Shown here in pieces: positions 19,521 to 27,223 of a stretch of DNA of 64,000 bases (its first letter is position 1; each line of letters begins with the position of its first letter). The position numbers were made by a program, and so were the translations under genes. The notes under the pieces are model-generated. The model was not told the DNA's origin, did not search any database, and saw nothing but the letters and a program-made list of their open reading frames with translations. Source of the stretch: Bernardetiaceae bacterium (GTDB taxonomy: Bacteria > Bacteroidota > Bacteroidia > Cytophagales > Thermoflexibacteraceae); assembly GCA_025056255.1 (NCBI GenBank), contig JANWVT010000013.1, positions 1 to 64,000 of the forward strand, read 5' to 3'.

Positions 19521-19543
19521 GTTGTTAGCGTCTCACAAACAAC
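19521..19543 (-). repeat. 23-bp inverted repeat beside array 1
   Basis: GTTGTT and AACAAC arms enclose 11 bases; minus-strand loop TGTGAGACGCT. The same arms and an aligned loop (CGCAAGACACA) stand at 50473-50495 next to array 3. In array 1 it lies 28 bp upstream of the first unit (in the orientation of the array). Confidence 0.75.
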
Positions 19544-19742
19544 TATTTAGCATTAATTGCTGTTAGCCCAGTGGCATAGCAGAAAAATGTTTTCTTTGAA
19601 AAGTGCAAAATGAAAAAATGTCCGTGCGTTACTTGTTGGTTGTTGGTAAATACTAATTGTCAATGCGTGCTGTAAGCACTTGTTCAACACAAGAGGCTGT
19701 AAAAGGCTATGTTACCGACCCAAACACCAAAACTACCCAATC

Positions 19743-19779
19743 GAAAAAACCTTTGACAGATTAGCTGCCAAAGGCTTTT
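19743..19779 (-). terminator. Terminator of the small basic protein gene
   Basis: On the minus strand CCTTTG (19774-19769) pairs with CAAAGG (19755-19750), followed by TTTTTT. It lies 38 bp downstream of the stop codon of the 50-residue gene. Confidence 0.6.
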
Positions 19780-19816
19780 ACATTTTGCGCAAAATGTACT
19801 GATAATAGTAAGGAGC

Positions 19817-19969
19817 CTATGCTTTTTTTGCCGCAAAAGATGCCTTGATAGCTTCCACATCCACTTTTTTAATTGTAGGCAATTTGGTAAGCAACTTAAT
19901 GTCGGCAAGGCGTCTTTTTGCGTTGCTAGCGTTGCGTCTGTCTTTCCGCTTCAATCTGGTAACAGCCAT
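19817..19969 (-). CDS. Small basic conserved protein (50 aa)
   Basis: Product starts MAVTRLKRKDRRNASNAKRR and ends IKASFAAKKA, 50 residues, with 18 Lys/Arg. The ATG at 19969 is preferred to the one 12 codons upstream because the preceding residues (MHYICGSLNVTT) break the basic, helical pattern. The composition suggests a nucleic-acid or ribosome-associated protein; I believe proteins of this kind are common as unnamed ORFs in Cytophagales, but I cannot name the family. It has its own terminator. Confidence 0.7.
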   Translation of the reverse strand: MAVTRLKRKDRRNASNAKRRLADIKLLTKLPTIKKVDVEAIKASFAAKKA

Positions 19970-20072
19970 GGTTGTAACGTTTAATGAGCCGCAAATGTAG
20001 TGCATTTTTAAGTTTTTGAGCGTGATTGAGCTATTTTTTTAATAATAGGCTAATGCTGTTGGGCTTGGTGAA

Positions 20073-20080
20073 TAGCTTTG
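20073..20080 (+). promoter_or_regulatory. -7 box candidate of hutH
   Basis: TAGCTTTG, identical to the box of the thrA leader, 36 bp before the hutH ATG. No well-spaced TTTG was found upstream. Confidence 0.35.
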
Positions 20081-20116
20081 CATTTGTTTTTACTTATTTA
20101 ATAATGTAGTTGTAAC

Positions 20117-21679
20117 ATGTCTGTTTTTCGTTTTGGGGAAGATACCCTCACTCCCTCAGTAGCTTTGCAAATAGTAAAAGGCAATTGCAAAGGCATTTTT
20201 TCTAATCGAACGCGTCAAAAGATAGCCGCTGCTCGGGCAGCAGTAGAAAGCATGGTTGCTGCTGGGCAAGTAGTTTATGGCATCAATACTGGCTTTGGCT
20301 CGCTTTGCACCACCGTTATTTCACCGGAACAAACCGCTTTGTTGCAATTCAATTTGTTGCGCAGTCATAGTGTTGGGGTAGGGGCTCCGCTTGCCAACGA
20401 CCTTGCTAAGTTGATGCTCATTCTAAAAGCACATTCGCTGGCAATGGGTTTCTCGGGTGTTTCTATGGATGTAATGGAAAGGATACTATTGCACATAGAA
20501 ACCGATGCTATTCCAGTGGTGCCTACTCAGGGTTCTGTGGGAGCGTCGGGCGACTTAGCGCCTTTGGCACATCTTTTCTTGCCCCTCATAGGACTAGGAT
20601 ACGTTAGTTGGCAAGGCAAAATCTTACCTGCTGAATCATGGTTGCAACAGATGGGCTTGTCTCCGCTCGAATTACACGCGAAAGAAGGGTTGGCACTCAT
20701 CAACGGCACACAGTTTATAGCAGCACATGCAGTAAAAGTAGTAGAAAGGCTGCACAACTGTTTAGAAAATGCTGATATTATTGGCGCAATGACCTTAGAG
20801 GGCGTACTGGGCTCTGTAAGTCCGTTTGATGAACAGTTACATGCCATCCGTCCTTTTGTAGGCGCCCAGCACGTAGCCTATCGCTTGCGCACCCTACTGA
20901 AAGACTCGCCTATGGTAGCCTCCCACGCCAATTGCGGGCGCGTACAAGACCCCTATTCCATTCGCTGCATGCCGCAAGTGCATGGCGCTTCGCGCAATGC
21001 TTGGCTGCATTTGAAAGACTTGGTTACAACAGAAATCAACTCAGTTACCGACAATCCGATTATTTTAGACCATCAGCGTGCTGTTAGCGGAGGCAATTTT
21101 CATGGGCAACTGTTGGCACTACCCTTAGACTATGCTGCCATAGCTGCTGCCGAGTTAGGCAACATTTCCGACCGCCGCATTTATTTGTTGTTAGAAGGAC
21201 CTGCCGGTTTGCCAGTGCTGCTCATGCGCAATACTGGCATCAATTCAGGATTTATGATTCCACAATACACATCAGCAGCTTTGGTAAGTGAAAATAAATC
21301 ACTGTGCTTTCCGGCAAGTGTAGACAGCATTCCTACTTCATTAGGACAAGAAGACCACGTGAGTATGGGCAGCATCAGTGGGCGCAAGGCATTGCAAGTG
21401 ATTGAAAATTTAGAAAATATTTTAGCTATTGAACTGCTCTGTGCCGCCCAAGCCTTCGATTTTCGTCGCCCTTTGCGCTCTACTGCTTTGCTAGAGGCTT
21501 GCCATGAATTGGTGCGTAGTCACATAGATCATGCAGAAAGCGACCGGCTATTCTACAACGATATTTTACAAGCACAGCAAATTGTGCGCGAACAATGGTT
21601 GCCCAAAACAGTGGCTCAGGCAGCAGCAAGGTATCACATTACTTTGGAAAGTCCTTGGCAGGCACTTTTTAATTTTTAA
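20117..21679 (+). CDS. hutH: Histidine ammonia-lyase
   Basis: A 520-residue lyase converting L-histidine to urocanate and ammonia. The self-forming MIO cofactor triad A143-S144-G145 lies in GSVGASGDLAPLAHL. Specificity residues read SH (NLLRSHSVGVG), the HAL type, rather than HL (tyrosine) or FL (phenylalanine). QEDHVSMGSISGRKA is intact. No other hut gene (hutU, hutI, hutG) adjoins, so the rest of the histidine pathway must be elsewhere or the urocanate has another use. It ends directly against the convergent DoxX-like gene. Confidence 0.92.
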   Translation: MSVFRFGEDTLTPSVALQIVKGNCKGIFSNRTRQKIAAARAAVESMVAAGQVVYGINTGFGSLCTTVISPEQTALLQFNLLRSHSVGVGAPLANDLAKLMLILKAHSLAMGFSGVSMDVMERILLHIETDAIPVVPTQGSVGASGDLAPLAHLFLPLIGLGYVSWQGKILPAESWLQQMGLSPLELHAKEGLALINGTQFIAAHAVKVVERLHNCLENADIIGAMTLEGVLGSVSPFDEQLHAIRPFVGAQHVAYRLRTLLKDSPMVASHANCGRVQDPYSIRCMPQVHGASRNAWLHLKDLVTTEINSVTDNPIILDHQRAVSGGNFHGQLLALPLDYAAIAAAELGNISDRRIYLLLEGPAGLPVLLMRNTGINSGFMIPQYTSAALVSENKSLCFPASVDSIPTSLGQEDHVSMGSISGRKALQVIENLENILAIELLCAAQAFDFRRPLRSTALLEACHELVRSHIDHAESDRLFYNDILQAQQIVREQWLPKTVAQAAARYHITLESPWQALFNF

Positions 21680-22072
21680 TTAGCGTTTGCGCACCCACCA
21701 TGCCCAAGCAATTAGCAACGGATGGATAAAAAGCAAACGCACCCAAGCTATCCACAATGGTACACAAAGCCCGCCTGCCACACAAGCGCCAATTTGAATA
21801 AAATAAATGTGAGAGGGAATAAAGGCTATCAGGAGTGCTATAATCCCCCAAACAGCCCACTGCCTCAGTGGCGCTATTAGCAAACCTACTCCAGAGGCAA
21901 TTTCTGCTGCCCCTGCTAAGGTGTTAATTAGCTGGGGGTAAGGAAAATAGGTGGGTATCAGCGGATAGTAAAAATTGGGCATTACAAAGTGATTTATGCC
22001 GGCTAATGTAAAAAATATTGCCAGTAGGTGGCGTGCCAAGTAGCGCAGCTGATTTTCCCATTCAGTGCTCAT
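21680..22072 (-). CDS. DoxX-like membrane protein
   Basis: A 130-residue protein with four hydrophobic helices. The first reads LLAIFFTLAGINHFVMP, followed by YYPLIP, and the second AGAAEIASGVGLLI, both typical of the DoxX/DoxD and MauE superfamily of quinone-linked or redox-related membrane proteins. The conserved Glu of the second helix is present. Specific function not known. It is divergent from the DUF3276 gene. Confidence 0.75.
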   Translation of the reverse strand: MSTEWENQLRYLARHLLAIFFTLAGINHFVMPNFYYPLIPTYFPYPQLINTLAGAAEIASGVGLLIAPLRQWAVWGIIALLIAFIPSHIYFIQIGACVAGGLCVPLWIAWVRLLFIHPLLIAWAWWVRKR

Positions 22073-22126
22073 GCATTAAATTTAGATGAAAAATAGCGAG
22101 AAAATGCTGTTTTTTGATGTTGTTTT

Positions 22127-22156
22127 TTTGTATCATAAAAGAAAATCATATCTTTG
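22127..22156 (+). promoter_or_regulatory. Promoter of the DUF3276 gene
   Basis: TTTG (22127-22130), 18-bp spacer, TATCTTTG (22149-22156): a full consensus Bacteroidota promoter. It shows that a TTG at 22154 lies inside the -7 box and cannot be the start codon of the gene. Confidence 0.8.
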
Positions 22157-22183
22157 ACAGCCAACCAAATATCAATTAGGAAC

Positions 22184-22519
22184 GTGGAAGACTTTAAAGA
22201 AAACGGTGAAATCTACTCCCAGCGCATTAGAGCGGGAAAGCGTACGTATTTTTTTGACATTAAATCTACTCGTGGTAATGATTATTACATTACTATCACC
22301 GAAAGTAAAAAGCGAATCACTCCTGACGGATTTGTGTACGACAAACACAAAATCTTCCTTTACAAGGAAGATTTCTTCAAGTTTGCCGAAGCGCTTAATC
22401 AGGCAATTGAACATATCAAACAAAACCTCATGCCCGATGTGGATTTTAGCCAATTCGAGCAATCGGAAGTGGAAGAATCATTTGACGGGCTTTCTGAAGA
22501 AGGCTTAAAATGGGACTGA
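22184..22519 (+). CDS. DUF3276 / PUR-alpha-like nucleic-acid binding protein
   Basis: A 111-residue protein. The start is a GTG at 22184 preceded by AGGA, because the promoter excludes the earlier TTG. The core GEIYSQRIRAGKRTYFFDIK followed by GNDYYITITESKK and HKIFLYKEDFFKFAEAL is the single PUR repeat characteristic of DUF3276 proteins of Bacteroidota and spirochaetes. The spirochaete homologue is known to bind nucleic acid. The tail is acidic. It is probably a homodimeric RNA/ssDNA-binding regulator in the cytoplasm. Confidence 0.85.
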   Translation: MEDFKENGEIYSQRIRAGKRTYFFDIKSTRGNDYYITITESKKRITPDGFVYDKHKIFLYKEDFFKFAEALNQAIEHIKQNLMPDVDFSQFEQSEVEESFDGLSEEGLKWD

Positions 22520-22609
22520 TACCCTTTGGGGCAAGTACCATGCAACAGACACAGGCAACATTTGCTTATTGTAGTATAACTGTTTTTTTTTGCAGCAAAT
22601 ATTAAAACT

Positions 22610-23398
22610 GTGTCTGACTCGCTTGTTATTATCCCGACCTACAACGAACTAGAAAATATTGAGCCCATTATTCGTGCAGTAATGGGCTTGTCTTTTTTAC
22701 CCGACTTGCTCATTATAGACGACGGCTCTCCTGACGGAACAGCTGAAAAAGTGAAGGTGTTGCAGCAAGAGTTTCCCGGCAGGCTGCACTTAGAACAACG
22801 CAAAGGGAAGCTAGGACTGGGTACAGCATACATCCATGGATTTCGCTATGCATTGGCACGCCACTATGAGTATATTTTTGAAATGGATGCCGACTTTTCG
22901 CACAATCCTGCCGATTTGCCGCGTTTGTATCATGCGTGTGCCGAAGAGGGCTATGACCTTGCTATTGGCTCTCGCTACATCAATGGTGTAACAGTTATCA
23001 ACTGGCCTATAGGGCGAGTTTTGATGTCTTATTTTGCCAGTACCTACGTACGCTTGATAACAGGCATGAACATTATGGATACTACGGCTGGCTTTAAATG
23101 CTATCGGCGAACGGTGCTTGCCAACATCGATTTGGATAAAATTAAATTTATTGGCTATGCTTTCCAAATCGAAATGAAGTTCAATGCTTGGAAACTCGGC
23201 TTCAAAATCAAAGAAGTTCCCATCATCTTCAAAGACCGCGAAAAAGGTGTGTCTAAAATGTCTAGTAAAATTTTTAAAGAAGCCTTTTTCGGTGTTTTAC
23301 AAATCAAAATTTGCAGTTGGTTCCGCACTTACCACCGGAAAGTAGAAGCTACACCGCAAGTTCTTCCTGTAAATAGTCAGGCATCTGATTGCGGTTGA
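22610..23398 (+). CDS. Polyprenol monophosphomannose-synthase-like glycosyltransferase (GT2)
   Basis: A 262-residue GT2 enzyme starting at a GTG. Motifs in order: PTYNELENIEPII, IDDGSPDGTAE, EMDADFSHNP (DXD) and AGFKCYRR; this is the Dpm1 layout without the C-terminal membrane domain. It probably moves a sugar from a nucleotide donor onto a polyprenyl phosphate. The 3' end overlaps the convergent hflX gene by 50 bases, so both C-termini share sequence on opposite strands. Confidence 0.88.
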   Translation: MSDSLVIIPTYNELENIEPIIRAVMGLSFLPDLLIIDDGSPDGTAEKVKVLQQEFPGRLHLEQRKGKLGLGTAYIHGFRYALARHYEYIFEMDADFSHNPADLPRLYHACAEEGYDLAIGSRYINGVTVINWPIGRVLMSYFASTYVRLITGMNIMDTTAGFKCYRRTVLANIDLDKIKFIGYAFQIEMKFNAWKLGFKIKEVPIIFKDREKGVSKMSSKIFKEAFFGVLQIKICSWFRTYHRKVEATPQVLPVNSQASDCG

Positions 23399-24593
23399 GG
23401 AAGTTAGGATAGATGCTAAAATACTTTTTGGCAATTTCTTGCATCATCATTTGCCGCAACTCGTTGATATTGATTTTTTGTTGCGCCGAAATAAAAATAG
23501 CACGAGAGCCATTGTTCAGATACATGGTTTTGAGTTGCTCTAAAGTAGGCTTCCCCTGATGTATTTCAAAAGGCTCACCATTTTCCAGTTCGGGGTTTTG
23601 GTAAGCATCAATTTTATTGAAAACCAAAATGGTTGTTTTGTTGCCTGCACCTATATCGGCAAGTGTTTTGTTTACAACCTCTATATGCTCTTCAAACGAT
23701 GGGTGCGAAATATCTACTACATGCAGCAAAATATCTGCTTCTACAATTTCTGAAAGAGTAGATTTAAAACTTTCTACCAATTGTGTGGGTAATTTGCGGA
23801 TAAAACCAACGGTATCGGTTAGTAAAAAAGGGATTTGGTCTATTACCACTTTGCGCACTGTAGCATCTACGGTTGCAAACAATTTGTTTTCTGCAAAAAC
23901 ATCTGCTTTGCTGAGCAAGTTCATCAAGGTAGATTTTCCTACATTGGTGTACCCCACGAGGGCTACGCGCACCATTGTCTCGCGCGACTTGCGTTGGGTT
24001 TCTCCTTGTTTTTCGATGCGGTTGAGTTTTTCGCGCAACAGGGCAATTTTATCGCGCACAATTCGACGGTCGGTTTCCAGTTCGCTTTCACCCGGACCGC
24101 CGCGCACGCCTACGCCGCCTTGTTGGCGTGAAAGGTGCGTCCACATGCGCGTTAGGCGTGGCAGCATGTACTGCATTTGCGCCAGCTCTACCTGTGTGCG
24201 CGCCTGTACGGTCTTAGCGCGCAACAAAAATATTTCAATAATGAGCATCGTGCGGTCTAAAATTTTGCACTTCAGCTCTTTTTCTAAGTTGCGCATTTGC
24301 GAACTGCTCAGTTCGTCGTCAAAAATGACCATGGTGGGCTTCTCTGCCTGCACAAATGTCTGAATTTCTGCCAATTTCCCTTTACCAACAAAAGTGCGCG
24401 GATGCGGGCGTTCTAATTTCTGGCGAAATTTTTTCAGCGTGCGAATACCTGCTGTCTCAGCTAAAAACTCAAGCTCATTCAAATATTCAATTGCTTGTGC
24501 TTCGGTTTGCTTTTGTGTAATCACCGCTACCAGAACAGCTGTGGGCTGAACAGGGGCGGTGTCTATCATTTTATTTTTATTTTTTTCCATCAT
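23349..24593 (-). CDS. hflX: Ribosome-associated GTPase HflX
   Basis: A 414-residue GTPase. The N-terminal HflX domain (about 20-190) contains RPHPRTFVGKGKLAEI and QGGVGVRGGPGESELE; the G domain starts at about 210 with GYTNVGKST, then DTVGFIRKLP and FNKID. HflX binds the 50S subunit and splits stalled 70S ribosomes under heat or antibiotic stress. Its start overlaps the mutS stop (ATGA). Length is normal for Bacteroidota. Confidence 0.95.
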   Translation of the reverse strand: MMEKNKNKMIDTAPVQPTAVLVAVITQKQTEAQAIEYLNELEFLAETAGIRTLKKFRQKLERPHPRTFVGKGKLAEIQTFVQAEKPTMVIFDDELSSSQMRNLEKELKCKILDRTMLIIEIFLLRAKTVQARTQVELAQMQYMLPRLTRMWTHLSRQQGGVGVRGGPGESELETDRRIVRDKIALLREKLNRIEKQGETQRKSRETMVRVALVGYTNVGKSTLMNLLSKADVFAENKLFATVDATVRKVVIDQIPFLLTDTVGFIRKLPTQLVESFKSTLSEIVEADILLHVVDISHPSFEEHIEVVNKTLADIGAGNKTTILVFNKIDAYQNPELENGEPFEIHQGKPTLEQLKTMYLNNGSRAIFISAQQKININELRQMMMQEIAKKYFSIYPNFLNRNQMPDYLQEELAV

Positions 24594-27223
24594 TTGCTTA
24601 ACAAATTCTTGATTTCATTTAGTTTCAGCAGAGCTTCTACTGGTGAAATGGTGTTAATGTCTAATTGCTCTATCATTTCTTTAACCTGTGCATACCGAGG
24701 GTCGGCGGCTTCAAACAGACTCATTTGGTACACCTGAGGTTTAGGCAGGCGGCTCAGTTTTGCCTGTATCTGTTTGCGATGATGCTCGCGAGAGCTGTCT
24801 TTTTCCAAGTGCTGCATAATTTCGTGTGCGCGAATCACCACAGAGTTGGGCATACCTGCCAGTTGTGCTACATGGATGCCAAAGCTGTGCTCGCTACCGC
24901 CCGGCATCAGTTTGCGCAGGAACACAACTTTGCCGCCTGTTTCTTTTACGGCTACATTGTAGTTGCGAATGCGCTCATGTTCGGCTGCCAGTGCGTTAAG
25001 CTCGTGGTAGTGCGTGGCAAACAGCGTTTTGGGGCGAAACTTGGGGTGGTTGTGCAAATGCTCTACAATTGCCCAAGCAATGGAAATGCCGTCGTAGGTG
25101 CTTGTGCCGCGCCCGATTTCGTCCATAATCAACAGGCTGCGCTCGCTGAGGTTGTTTAGGATGCTTGCCGTTTCGGTCATTTCTACCATGAAGGTACTCT
25201 CACCGCGAGAGAGGTTGTCGCTTGCCCCCACACGGGTAAAAACCTTGTCCACCAGACCTATCTTGGCTTCGGCAGCAGGCACGAAGCTGCCCATTTGCGC
25301 CATTAGCACAATCAGTGCGGTTTGCCGCAACAGGGCAGATTTACCCGCCATATTCGGTCCTGTAATGATGATAATTTGCTGATTTTCGGTATCTAAAAAA
25401 ATGTCGTTGGGGACATATTGCTCGCCCGGGGGCAATTGCCGCTCAATAACGGGATGCCTGCCTGCGCGGATGTCGATAGCCTGATGCTCGCCGATAACAG
25501 GGCGCACATAGCCATAAGCTGCTGCCGCATCGGCAAAGGACAGCAGACAGTCCAGTGTTGCCACTACTTTTGCATTTTGCTGAATGGGTAGTACGTATTC
25601 TGCGGCAGTGGTGACCAATTGCTGGAAAATTTGCAGTTCCAGTGCTGCCATTTTTTCCTCTGCTGTTAGAATTTTTTCCTCATAGACTTTCAATTCTTCG
25701 GTGATGTAGCGCTCTGCGTTGGCAAGGGTTTGTTTGCGAATCCAGTCGGCAGGGACTTTGTCTTTGTGCGTATTGCTGACTTCTATGTAGTACCCGAAAA
25801 CTTTGTTATAGTTGATTTTCAGCGAGTTGATACCTGTTCGCTGTATTTCTCGGTCTAAAATCTGTTTAAGAAAATCTTTGCTTGAAAATGCGATGGCACG
25901 CAGTTCATCCAGTTCAGGATGTACGCCTGTACGGATGAGATTGCCTTGGTTAATTAGTGCAGGTGCGTCTTCGTTGAGCTCCGCTCCAATTTTATCCAGC
26001 AGGAATTGACAAGGATTGAGTTGGTCGGCTAATTGCTTCCACACGGGCAGGTGGGCATGTGTGAGCAACAGCTTTACGGGCTGCACCTGCAACAGCGAGC
26101 GGCGCAATTGCTGCAACTCCCGCGGATTGATGCGTCCAGCAGCTACTTTGGAAACCATGCGTTCCAAGTCGCCAATGGCAGCAAAATAGCGGCTCAACTG
26201 CTCGCGAAAGTCTTCATGTTCAACCAAATATGCTACGGCAGTCAGTCTTTCGTCTATTTTTGCCTTGTTGGTCAGCGGCAGGGCTACCCACTTTTTCAGC
26301 AGACGTGCGCCCATTGGGGTGCGGGTATGGTCTAATATCTGAATCAGCGGCACTCCGCCTTCGTGTTGCGGGTAGAGCAGTTCCAAATTGCGCACCGTAA
26401 AACGGTCTAACCAAACGTAGCCCTCCTCTTCAATACGGCTGATGGAAGAAATATGGCGAATTTCTTTGTGTTCGGTGGCTTCTAAGTAGTACAGCGCTGC
26501 CCCTGCTGCTACAATTCCCTCAGGTAGGTTTTCTATGCCAAAACCTTTGAGCGAAGCGGTTTCAAAGTGCCGCGTCAGCTTTTCATAAGCGTAGTCGTAG
26601 TGAAACACCCATTCCTCTACCGGATAGCTGCTGATTTTGTCGGCGGCACCTGTGGCTATGAAATGTTCTTCCCAAAACTTCTTGCAGGACTTGCTGAAAA
26701 TAATTTCGGCAGGGGCAAAGTTTTGCAGCAGCCGTTGGATGTGCGCAAGGCTGCCCTGTGTGGTTAGGAACTCACCCGTGCTGATGTCCAGCAGTGCAAT
26801 ACCGATAGCTTGGTTGCTGCCGGCAAGGTGCAAGGCGCAGAGGTAGTTGTTGCGGCGCGTGTCTAACACTTGGTCATGATAGGCAACGCCGGGCGTAATT
26901 AGCTCGGTAACACCGCGTTTGACTAATCCTTTGGCAAAGCGTGGGTCTTCCAGTTGGTCGCAAATGGCAACGCGCTCGCCTGCCCGCACCAGCTTAGGCA
27001 AGTAAGTGTCTAAGGCATGATGCGGAAAGCCAGCCAATGCTACCTCTGCTGCCGCACCGTTGGCGCGTTTGGTGAGCACAATATCCAAAATGCGGCTTGC
27101 CCGCACCGCATCTTCGCCAAAGGTTTCATAAAAATCACCCACGCGAAACAGCAGTAAAGCACCCGGATACTTGGCTTTAAAAGCCTTGTACTGTTGCATC
27201 AAGGGGGTTTCTTTGGGGCTCAT
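24590..27223 (-). CDS. mutS: DNA mismatch repair protein MutS
   Basis: An 877-residue MutS1. The mismatch-wedge motif F31-Y32-E33 is present in FRVGDFYETFGED. The ATPase Walker A is GPNMAGKSALL (K628), with STFMVEMTETA, DEIGRGTSTYDG and ATHYHEL downstream. It recognises mispairs and small loops and recruits MutL. It is the middle gene of a coupled run: its ATG overlaps the stop of the OLD-like gene and its stop overlaps the hflX start, each as ATGA. Confidence 0.97.
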   Translation of the reverse strand: MSPKETPLMQQYKAFKAKYPGALLLFRVGDFYETFGEDAVRASRILDIVLTKRANGAAAEVALAGFPHHALDTYLPKLVRAGERVAICDQLEDPRFAKGLVKRGVTELITPGVAYHDQVLDTRRNNYLCALHLAGSNQAIGIALLDISTGEFLTTQGSLAHIQRLLQNFAPAEIIFSKSCKKFWEEHFIATGAADKISSYPVEEWVFHYDYAYEKLTRHFETASLKGFGIENLPEGIVAAGAALYYLEATEHKEIRHISSISRIEEEGYVWLDRFTVRNLELLYPQHEGGVPLIQILDHTRTPMGARLLKKWVALPLTNKAKIDERLTAVAYLVEHEDFREQLSRYFAAIGDLERMVSKVAAGRINPRELQQLRRSLLQVQPVKLLLTHAHLPVWKQLADQLNPCQFLLDKIGAELNEDAPALINQGNLIRTGVHPELDELRAIAFSSKDFLKQILDREIQRTGINSLKINYNKVFGYYIEVSNTHKDKVPADWIRKQTLANAERYITEELKVYEEKILTAEEKMAALELQIFQQLVTTAAEYVLPIQQNAKVVATLDCLLSFADAAAAYGYVRPVIGEHQAIDIRAGRHPVIERQLPPGEQYVPNDIFLDTENQQIIIITGPNMAGKSALLRQTALIVLMAQMGSFVPAAEAKIGLVDKVFTRVGASDNLSRGESTFMVEMTETASILNNLSERSLLIMDEIGRGTSTYDGISIAWAIVEHLHNHPKFRPKTLFATHYHELNALAAEHERIRNYNVAVKETGGKVVFLRKLMPGGSEHSFGIHVAQLAGMPNSVVIRAHEIMQHLEKDSSREHHRKQIQAKLSRLPKPQVYQMSLFEAADPRYAQVKEMIEQLDINTISPVEALLKLNEIKNLLSK

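Larger units (their letters stand above)
19386..19816. other. Intergenic region with repeat array, inverted repeat and terminator
   Basis: A 430-bp gap between the PAP2-like gene and the small basic protein gene. It holds the four-unit 13-bp array (19441-19492), a 23-bp inverted repeat (19521-19543), two adjacent small hairpins near 19660-19692 (GTGCT/AGCAC and CTTGT/ACAAG), and the minus-strand terminator (19743-19779). I see no convincing ORF. Confidence 0.7.

Noticed and set aside
23617-24363. 248-codon plus-strand frame inside hflX
   Set aside because: Antisense shadow rich in Ser/Arg/Thr; hflX is clear.
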